DNA from: Patiria miniata
Lineage: Eukaryota > Echinodermata > Asteroidea > Valvatida > Asterinidae
Direction: 5' to 3'
Assembly (NCBI RefSeq): GCF_015706575.1
Contig: NW_024037055.1
Span: forward strand, 11,322,262-11,386,261
Length of the DNA stretch: 64,000 nucleotides
Shown here in pieces: positions 56,570 to 64,000 of this stretch. Made by a program: the position numbers and the translations under genes. The notes below the pieces were generated by a model, which was given only the letters and a program-made list of their open reading frames with translations, was not told the DNA's origin and did no database searches. The stretch's first letter is position 1, and every line of letters begins with the position of its first letter.

Positions 56570-56965
56570 TTAATTGACATCATGATGATGTCATCTTATG
56601 ATTTTTTTATGGCTTTTTAAGGCCATATTTCCTCAACAGAACATGTTAATCAATAGTGGCTATATGGGTAAGTACTAATAGTCACTAGTAAACTCTCTCC
56701 ACACGACTTTGGGGAGAAAATTATATCATTGTAATGTTTTAGCAGAATACAATTGTGCTGTATACTCAGACCATATGGAAAGGAATCAATGAAAAGTGTC
56801 ACACTCTAACAGTCTTTCCTGACATGACATGAAGAAAGTGGCAGGATCTGGTTTATCTGCTTGTGAATCTTGACAGTGTTGATTTGTAAACTTTTGGTAA
56901 TGTCGGCCTCAATTCACTTTTGCCCTGCCCTCCCCTCCCCCACCTCCTTTACCTTCCCTCCATAG

Positions 56966-57166
56966 AAAATCCGCCAGGAGGCCAGAGAAGAGCGACGCAG
57001 GAAAGAGCGCGAGCAGAAAAAGCGTGATGAAGAGCGCAGGCAGAAGCGAGAAGAAGAGCGGAGGCGACAGCGAGAGAAGCAACGGCAAAGGGAACGGGAG
57101 GCCAAGGAGAAGGAGAAAGGAAAAGTCAAGAAAGAGTTTGACAAAGAGGAGCCTCAAAAGATAAAG
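56966..57166 (+). CDS. UPF3: UPF3 coding exon 7 (long basic/acidic helix)
   Basis: The exon gives 67 codons: KIRQEAREERRRKEREQKKR, then a run of Arg, Glu, Lys and Gln, AKEKEKGKVKKEFDKEEPQ and KIK, ending in phase 0 at AAG|GTGGAT. UPF3 proteins have exactly such a 'R.EERRRRE.ERKR.REEERRK' region after the TPLL box, forming a long charged helix in the middle domain. The acceptor is CCCTCCATAG. The minus-strand ORFs over it are shadows. The C-terminal exon-junction-complex-binding motif has not been reached; it must be encoded by exons beyond the window. Total visible protein is 257 residues, about half the vertebrate UPF3B length. Confidence 0.94.
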
Positions 57167-57600
57167 GTGGATTTTTTGTTTGTTTGTTTGTTTGTAAATT
57201 TTCAATGCTTTGAAAAATGATGAATACAAGATCGCCATTCTCCATGAAATTGTTCAAGTTTGGTCTAAAAATGACAAAATAAAAATGATGAATAATTCAG
57301 GAAACTTTTTCAGAACTGCCAAATTAAATTGTTTCAGAACATGAAAAAATGTAGCTATGATCTTTAACGCCACCAGGCCTTGAAGACTTTGAAACGGTCT
57401 TTTCAAAGCTACAGTCCATCATTTGCACCTATCCAAAAGGTAACAGACAAAAATACTGTTCAAAAGTATGCTTGGTTTAAAGATACAATACAGCCTACAA
57501 TTTATGAAGCACGGCCACAAATCCTATCGTGAACATGCATTGTCAACGTAATCCACTTATGGAGAATTATAAACCACAAAAGACTTGCAGTTCAGGGCAA
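57167..57600. other. Start of intron 7, no gene seen
   Basis: A GTTTGTTTG run follows the donor. Nothing else is recognised. Confidence 0.5.
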
Positions 57601-57880
57601 AGTCGATGCCTTGATTAAGACCCTGTTCCCACTAGATCCACCAATTCGAGGATCTGATCCCCTTTTGCCAAATTGCCGGATCAGATCCCCCAATTGGTGG
57701 ATCAGATCCGGCAATTGTGTGTAGAAGAAATGCTAACCGTTATAAAGTGGATCAGGATCAGATCCACCTTTCTTGATCCACCTCTGGACTAGGATACAGA
57801 TCCCCCATTTGGTGGATCAGATCCGGCAATTGGCAGATCACGATCAAATGGGAATGCAAAATGTGGATCTGATGCGGCAA
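57601..57880. repeat. GGATCAGATCC-rich palindromic repeat
   Basis: The motif (T)GGATCAGATCCGGCAATT and its complement recur at least six times in both orientations (for example 57672, 57697, 57745, 57809). The outer parts GTTCCCACTAGATC and GATCAAATGGGAAT are weakly inverted. It is probably a small foldback or MITE; class unknown. Confidence 0.65.
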
Positions 57881-59384
57881 TTTGAACTGTCAACATCCAA
57901 ACTGTCAACATTATGAATGCAGAAACATGTTTTTTATGCGTGTAGCTCATGTGCACAATAATCATGCACAATAAACAACCGCTGCACTACGGTCTAGCAA
58001 AATATATCACCACGCATGCACGATGCGTGCATGCAGTGCACGTGGTATATCCTAATAAAACTACACTAGGCCTTTTACAATTTTCGTTGCATATTCCTCC
58101 ATTTCTAAACCTTTTTCATTCGTGAAATTTTACCTATTTTTCCGTACATAAATAACTCTGTGTTAGTGTAAAGCCCGCACCCACCAAAACACGTCACTTT
58201 GGCACAGAGTCATAGAAAAGCTTACGAGTATGCGATGAGAAAAGTGCCGATAACGTCCAGAGGTGACAAATCTTTAATATTGATTATAGAAAATTGAAAA
58301 ATGATGTCATAGTACATCATGTGACCATTTTTAACCAAAAAGAAGCTTCAGAACTGGGGAATCCCTTGTCGATGCGTTGGCTTTTGCTGCGCGAATGTGA
58401 CGTCACACAATTCCAAAATACAGACGAACTCTAAATTTGAAATATCCTGGCATTCTCCAAAAAGAAGTTTGAAATCCGGTATCCAGTGAATCAAAACTGA
58501 CATTTATAGGCTTTTCGTTTTTTGATAAAACTTAGGCAATGCCTGAATAAACCCTCCACAATTCTGTTATTTAACCTACGATCACCGCCTGCCACCAGTC
58601 ATTGTGATCACCGGTACAGTCAACTCAATACAGCTAGACCGCAAACCCCAAGTGCCGCCCAAGCCCCAGTGACAACATTGTCCTCCAATCCCGAAGTTCA
58701 GTCTAAAAATTCCTCATTGTCATGGGCTGATAACTTGTGTCTTTGTTCAGCACATATTCTCACAGGCCTTTATCAATCCGAAGCGCCGATCGGGGACTCA
58801 AAGAAAGATACATTGTATCTACATTGTATTTATGGGCCGCTGTCAATCATTGACTGGAAGCTCCTCTGAGAAGGCACTTATAATTTTATTTCCAGCTGAA
58901 TTTATATTCTCTTTGCCCAAACAGTAATTTAAGATGTAACTTATCCCAAGAAACAGGTCTATCATGTTCCAAATGAATTTTCAAAGAAACAACACATTGA
59001 CGAAGGTCATTTTTTTTTCATTGATGGTAGGAAACTGCATCTGAAATAAAATTAATAATAATCCACTGCCAAGTAAATTCTCAGATGTTCTTAATTTCCA
59101 AATAAAGTATAATAAAAGTATGCTTTCATCCAGTTTAAACAATCTAAAAACATTAGTCTATCAAATGTACGGAACTCCCAAACACAATCTTAACATATTC
59201 TATACAGGGGATTTTTTTGTATCTTACGATCTATGATCATTCAATTAACAGGCCTTAAAAAGGTTCACAACTATATATATCTGGAATATTTGTGTAGCCA
59301 ATTATTTACAAACCCTTTCAGTTCAAAGGTTAATTTAAAGGATTTTTATTCTGATTGTTTTGTTCCTACAAAAAAGTGGTATCT
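57881..59384. other. Intron 7 sequence, no gene seen
   Basis: A 115-codon ORF at 58522 shows no recognisable domain and sits in repeat-poor intron, so I do not call it. No UPF3 exon is visible here. Confidence 0.45.
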
Positions 59385-59520
59385 ACCTAGACCAGGATGT
59401 GTTATAGATGAAAATTGATGTGTTGTCATGAAAATGTCATCATGTGACGTCATAATTCAAAGCCCTACGAGAATGTAATCACATATTATATGCCAGCATT
59501 CATTATAAACAGAACTGCAG
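59385..59520 (+). mobile_element. TGACGTCA Helitron-like repeat fragment
   Basis: It shares CTACCTAGACCAGGATGTGT, CATGTGACGTCATAATTCAA and ATTATAAACAGAACT with 9900-10085 and 37760-37870. It is truncated and continues into the next tandem array. Confidence 0.6.
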
Positions 59521-60040
59521 ACCCCAAAACCAACTTGCCTGTACCCAAGGGCAACCCTCTACCAAAATTAGACACCAAAATCTCATTTCTAACTCAAGTT
59601 ATCATCCGGAAACCATTTACATTTAACTCACCACGGTGACCTTTGACCTTTTGACCCCAAAACCAATCCCAACTTGCCTACTTCCAAGGGCAACCCCCTA
59701 TCAAAGTTAGACATCAAAATCTCATTTCTAACTCAAGTTATCATCCGGAAACCATTTACCTTTAACTCACCATGGTGACCTTGACCTTTTGACCCCAAAA
59801 CCAATCCCAACTTGCCTACTCCCAAGGGCAACCCTCTATCAAAGTTAGACACCAAAATCTCATTTCTAACTCAAGTTTTCATCCGGAAACCATTTGCCTT
59901 TAACTCACCACAGTGACCTTGACCTTTGACCTCAAAACCAATCCCAACTTGCCTACTCCTAAGGGCAACCCCCTACCGAAGTTACAACCCCAAACAACAT
60001 TTCTAACTCAAGTTATCATCCGGAAACTAAGCTACCCGGA
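59521..60040 (+). repeat. Four tandem ~133-138-bp units
   Basis: Units start near 59521, 59654, 59792 and 59929 with ACCCCAAAACCAA and contain CAACTTGCCTAC, AAGGGCAACCC, AACTCAAGTTATCATCCGGA and TGACCTTGACCTTT. The block CCTTGACC is reminiscent of the 145-bp family (AAGGTCAAGG) in reverse orientation, but the units differ otherwise. Confidence 0.88.
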
Positions 60041-60453
60041 CAGACGTTCCAGCCAGACGGAATTGTGGGGCGATAGCATTGTGTTCCCATTATCCCTTTT
60101 TCTAAAGATTCCCTTCTGGGGTGATGTTTTTCTATTGTGAAAAAAGTGGGGTGATGTGTCCTGAAAGGAACATCACCCCACAAGGGTGGTATGGTCAGAA
60201 CGGACGGATGGATGTTCTAGCCAGACGGACTTGTGGGGTGATAGCATTGTGTTCCCATTATCCCTTTTTCTAAAGATTCCCTTCTGGGGTGATGTTTTTC
60301 CATTGTGTAAAAAGTGGGGTGATGTGTTCTGAAAGGAACATCACCCCACAAGGGTGGTATGGTCAGAACGGACAGACATACACAGGGACAGACGGACGGA
60401 CGGACGCCCTAGGCGATGACAACACCCCTCGAGCCTCTCGGCTGAGGGGTAAA
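60041..60453 (-). repeat. Duplicated ~165-bp block and terminal hairpin of a Helitron-like repeat
   Basis: The block with ATAGCATTGTGTTCCCATTA, GATTCCCTTCTGGGGTGATG and the palindrome TGGGGTGATGTGT.CTGAAAG...CATCACCCCA occurs twice (from about 60068 and about 60235). ACGG repeats follow, then the hairpin CCCCTC-GAGCCTCTCGGCT-GAGGGG near 60425-60449. Together with 59385-60040 it may be one element. Strand is inferred from the hairpin and ACGG order. Confidence 0.55.
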
Positions 60454-60599
60454 AATGATGTTAAAATGATGATCTTTTGCTCAAAACAATTGGTCAAGTG
60501 GTCAGATATTGCCTGATATCGCACCACCGCCCCCCGTTTGGAAAGTCCTTGATCCGCCCCTAAGAACTCACGAAAGTGAAGCACCTACAAGGCTGAAGC

Positions 60600-63332
60600 C
60601 AGAATTGGATGAATGCAATTATATCTCTTGAAGTGAGTGCCAGAAATTAAGCCCCAATTTAAAGTAAACCAGGTGCCAGTACCTCACATTCGGTCAACAT
60701 CTTTGGACCACCTGACTCCGCAACTATCTTTCATTATAGCTTTGAAAAAGGTCGTTTGTATGTGGAAATCCGCAAACATGATGAACACATCATCATACAA
60801 AGGGGCTTCTGTTGCCTGGATTTGTATTGAAGGTTTAGCTATGTTCAGGTCGTGGGTCACAATGCCATACTTTTGCTGGTAATTTATTGGTAATGCGCAA
60901 TGTTTCCACTACGAGGTCCAAACTCGCCGGAGGTTGCTTGAAGTTAGAAATGTAATGCACCACTTGCTGTGGTAGATGATCTGTGTAGTACCTGCAATTA
61001 AAGCCTGCCCACATCGGTATGTTTTCCAATTCAAGAGCATGACACATCATCTCGATCAAATCTCTGGTGCAGGCTTTGTCGAAACAGTTAGGGCGGAGGA
61101 AGACATGGTATTCTTGTATTTGAAAGATGTCATATTTGCTTTTCTGCTGTATGGGGCAAGTGCGGTCCCAGGAATATCCAGCTTCCCTTTCTTCCTCCTG
61201 GGTTACTGACTGCCCATCCAAGATGTGGGAACATCGGATTTTGGTGGGCCTTCAGTCTGGTACAGAATACCCATGGTGTCATGGAGAGTATCAGCCCAAG
61301 ATAACATGTAGGACAATTCATTGTAATTGTCAAAAGCAAGCCCCATAGTACAATTGGGCTGTGTACCATCTGGGCAGGCATCGTGGGTATCCTGCTGAAA
61401 ATGAATGATTTTCTAGTTCTTCCACACTGTTGTAGTTGATGCAGTGCCCGAATCGATTCAAAATGGTAACAAATTTTCTGCTTCCTGTCATTGATTTCAC
61501 TGAGATATTAAGAACGTTCGACCTGTTTCTAACTATGAAGAGGGCATCTGGCTTGATGACTGGGCCTGTCGCTGAACGTTTTTTCCGTGTTTACCTTGAT
61601 TTGGACCTCCGTATATAATCCGAAAGAATGTCTTGACAAGTTCAGGTGGTGAAACCTCACCCTCCTTGAAAGATGTACACCGCAAAGGGTTAGAAAACTT
61701 CTTCTTTATGACCTCCTTTATTTGTTTCCGAAGGAGAAGGGCCGTTTGAGTTATGCTGCTTTTAGCACTTGACCTGTAGTCAAATGTAACTTGCACGGCT
61801 TTGTCAGCAAGTCATGCATTGTAAACGACAACCCCCAGTTTCTTCCCTATTGGAGACTGGCGTTTTAATCTGCCAGCAAATCTCCTCAGAAGGATGCGGG
61901 ACAGACTCTGAATGGTAGCAACAGAAATTTTATCAGCATCTCCACACAAGTCAAAATATCTGTCATAAATCGACAACAACTCAGAATGTCTGTAATTTAT
62001 TACAGAACGTTCAACATAGGAGTATAAACAGTGAGTTATGCAAAGTTCCCAATTTTTCCCAAAAGTTCCCAAATTATGCATACAATGTACATGTTTGGCT
62101 TTCATCGTAACTCCCTATGCCTGACACATTATTTAGCTCATGCTCCTTATTTTTACTGATTTTAATGGTGTATTTTTTTCAATCACAAATCATCATTTTG
62201 CTCAAATTTGTCTTAGGCCAAAAAAAAAAAATAAGTCGGTCTCTGGTCAGCGCGCGTGTCGATTTTAAGCATGCGCGTCGATCTTTTTTTTCCAAAATGT
62301 TCTGCGGTAGCTCCAACAGCGCCCTCTATTTCCGCACCTCCTCAATTTTTTTTTACCAAACAGCACCAAGGAATGGGAAATTGCACCAAGGCAAATGATC
62401 GAAAGCACCAAGGCAAATTATGGAGGACACCAATGTACATGAGGACACCAAAAAGCAAAATAGTACCCACCTTGTCTGTACAATCCAAGCTTGAAGAAAA
62501 AAAATAAAAAGCCCCCCCCAAAAAAAAAAGCCGCGTGGCCGCGTCAATTCCGGAACTTTGGTCTGACCAGAGACCGGATATTTTTTTTTTTGGCCTTACC
62601 TAAGAGTGTCTGCTGCAACAATAAATCTAACAATACACCACTCAAACTGTGTAATTTCATGTAGCAAATCTTTATTTTGTGTTGTTTGTTGAAGTGTAGT
62701 CACTACCAATCACAAAATTTGCAAGCACCAAAAGTTCCTGTGATTGGTCACGATTCGCTTGGGTTGTTGTCAGTTGCACTGCAGTGAATAGGCTGCTTCA
62801 ACAATACTATGGATGCTAATAGCCTCTTTGTTGCTTTTCTGAATTTGGCTTATTGATTGGGTCGTTTATTTCTGCACCTATTGATTTTGAGTTCAACTTA
62901 ACTGAAATTTTGAGTAAGCGTGGGCATGTTTTTGAGTTCATAGGGTTTTCGAGTTAAACAGTTTTGACTTATCGAGATTTCACTGTATCGTCTATACAGG
63001 TTTTCTCGGGCACCGTGCCACAAGCACAGGGCCCTTTCAGCAGACTTTAGGTATTTACTTTTGCATGACTGGTGATACTTGACTTCTTTTGCAACGATGT
63101 CAACGCCACCTATCTTGGTGAGCATTTCATACTCATAGTCATGAAGCATTTCTGTGGCCCTACAGATAGATTCTCCTGCCTCTAGTGTTTCACAAGAACC
63201 AGGCATTTCAACTCTCATTTTTGCTTTTGGCAACTTTTTCTTCTTGCAAAACAGGCAATCCTCAGAAAATATTCCTCGGATACTCTGACTTCTACTCTGA
63301 CTTCCAGTACACCTTGATCTAAGCAGTTTCAC
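60600..63332 (-). pseudogene. Decayed multicopy gene (CLFC / DTLHDT family), interrupted by a MITE
   Basis: Read on the minus strand, in order: a first part with DCLFCKKKKLPKAK, CETLEAGESICRATEML and VDIVAKEVKYHQSCKSKYL (62898-63332); a second with YDRYFDLCGDADKISVATIQ and GKKLGVVVYN (61812-62105); a third with ALLLRKQIKEVIKKKF and FKEGEVSPPELVKTFF (61533-61796); and further pieces toward 60600 (DTLHDTMGILYQT around 61250). From memory this layout matches a large family of uncharacterised, transposon-like animal proteins with a Cys-rich N-terminus. The pieces lie in different frames with stops, so the copy is dead. Function is unknown. Confidence 0.6.
62216..62595. mobile_element. PIF/Harbinger-type MITE with TTA target duplication
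   Basis: The left end is GGCCAAAAAAAAAAATAAG with GTCGGTCTCTGGTCAG, and the right end read inward is GGCCAAAAAAAAAAATATC with CGGTCTCTGGTCAG. TTA flanks both sides (62213-62215 and 62596-62598). It is 380 bp and non-coding, inserted in the decayed minus-strand gene. A partial copy lies at 37306-37489. Confidence 0.9.
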
Positions 63333-63639
63333 TTTATCATTTTGCTAGTGCTCAAAGGGGTGTATGTGGGAATAGCTGTGAAATCTTTGCAGCCGTGGTG
63401 CGGTTTGGGATTTTTGGGAAGAGACGTAATTACTCCAAAATACCCGGTAATAAACCTCGGGAGCTCATTAAGTAAGTAGCCCATGCCCCCGTGTGGTCTA
63501 ACAATTATGTGAGTTGAAACAGGTGTTTTGGGCAGACTTCATTTTATAATTTTTGTAATTTTGAAAAACATAGGGGTGCCTGCTCAAAGACTGCCCCCCC
63601 CCCAAGAATCTATATGTCAGTTATATAAAACAGACATTG
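63333..63639. other. Sequence between the decayed gene and the palindrome, nothing recognised
   Basis: No gene or repeat is identified; it contains a C run near 63594. Confidence 0.4.
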
Positions 63640-63782
63640 AGTGGCTTTAAAATTGTGAAATGGGAGGAATATTGTCGCTCGGTAAAATCTTTTCCAGTTC
63701 ACTCGGCTTCACCTCGTGAAATGGAATAGTCCAGATTTTACCTTGCGATAATATTCCTCCCATTCCACGCTGAGCCACTCAG
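63640..63782. repeat. Palindromic element with TTCACTCGGCTTC apex
   Basis: GAGTGGCT...GGGAGGAATATTGTCGC and GCGATAATATTCCTCCC...AGCCACTC form arms of about 65 bp around CACTCGGCTTCACCTCGTG. It is an imperfect foldback, probably a MITE. Confidence 0.75.
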
Positions 63783-64000
63783 TATTTGTATACCATGCCC
63801 CAGTTGCAAGCCCACGCCCTACTGGGCTTTCAAAGGGGTTTTATAGTGCTGGGTCAAAATATGCATAAGGATTCCAAGATTAGGAGTACTAATGCAGTGT
63901 ATCTTTCTTATTTGTAGATATTTGCATAAACACTAAGTACAGGTATGGGGGCAAGGAACGTACCGGTATATCCCTAGCACTGTATATTGTAAGGGGCCAT
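63783..64000. other. Window end, no gene seen
   Basis: No UPF3 exon or clear repeat is visible. The ACCGGTA and GTACAGG blocks are short. Confidence 0.4.

Noticed and set aside
56909-57238. 109-codon minus-strand ORF rich in Leu/Phe, membrane-like
   Set aside because: It is the antisense of the Arg/Glu-rich UPF3 exon 7.
58522-58869. 115-codon ORF as an additional UPF3 exon or small gene
   Set aside because: No resemblance to the UPF3 C-terminus (Lys/Glu/Arg-rich), no convincing splice sites at the edges, no known domain.
59521-60040. CRISPR-like array
   Set aside because: Units are contiguous and similar along their full length, with no unique spacers; the genome is eukaryotic.

Overview
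The window is invertebrate animal DNA, not microbial. It holds one recognisable host gene, split into seven visible coding exons on the + strand. The exons spell the N-terminal half of UPF3, the nonsense-mediated-decay factor. The first visible exon is near base 17 and the seventh ends at 57166; the C-terminal half must lie beyond 64000. The element mix (DIRS-type and Ty3/gypsy-type fossils, a Penelope-like element, a CR1-like LINE, a tRNA-derived SINE, many Helitron-like repeats rich in TGACGTCA, frequent TACATGTA) suggests a marine invertebrate. An echinoderm, hemichordate or cephalochordate is my first guess, but a mollusc is not excluded. This taxonomic call is inference from memory of such repeats.

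Layout. Intron 1 (110-4872): a large palindromic element with a second small element nested in it, a decayed LINE RT fragment and two simple-motif arrays. Intron 2 (4980-11332): a Helitron-like repeat with five 145-bp units, then a long-inverted-repeat element (about 6885-11098) that contains a broken Ty3/gypsy fossil and two Helitron-like repeats lying head to tail. Intron 3 (11440-21578): a perfect 43-bp-arm hairpin, a CR1-like LINE (minus), a hAT-type MITE with perfect 8-bp target duplication, a SINE, and a Penelope-like element with an open 355-codon frame. Intron 4 (21678-27383): two Helitron-like repeats in tandem, another repeat with internal duplication, a DIRS fragment and a small TIR element. 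Intron 5 is only 445 bp. Intron 6 (27993-56965, about 29 kb) is the repeat trap: three DIRS fossils (28636-32250, 34430-36115, 41020-49072), hAT-type insertions, many Helitron-like copies, a TGTTGA minisatellite split by a TIR element, a 2.25-kb element with ~725-bp inverted repeats and a small open frame, and a 4.6-kb element with TTAA duplications carrying a broken three-exon zinc-ribbon-like gene. Intron 7 (57167 onward): further repeats and a decayed minus-strand gene of a multicopy family (60600-63332).

How it fits together: the host exons are small and keep reading frame exactly across every predicted splice, while all the other coding-like sequence belongs to mobile elements. Several insertions can be ordered in time because one element interrupts another and leaves target duplications. 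The candidates for something undescribed are the TTAA element with its multi-exon cargo gene, and the family of long-inverted-repeat elements sharing the terminus GGGTCATTCCATG.
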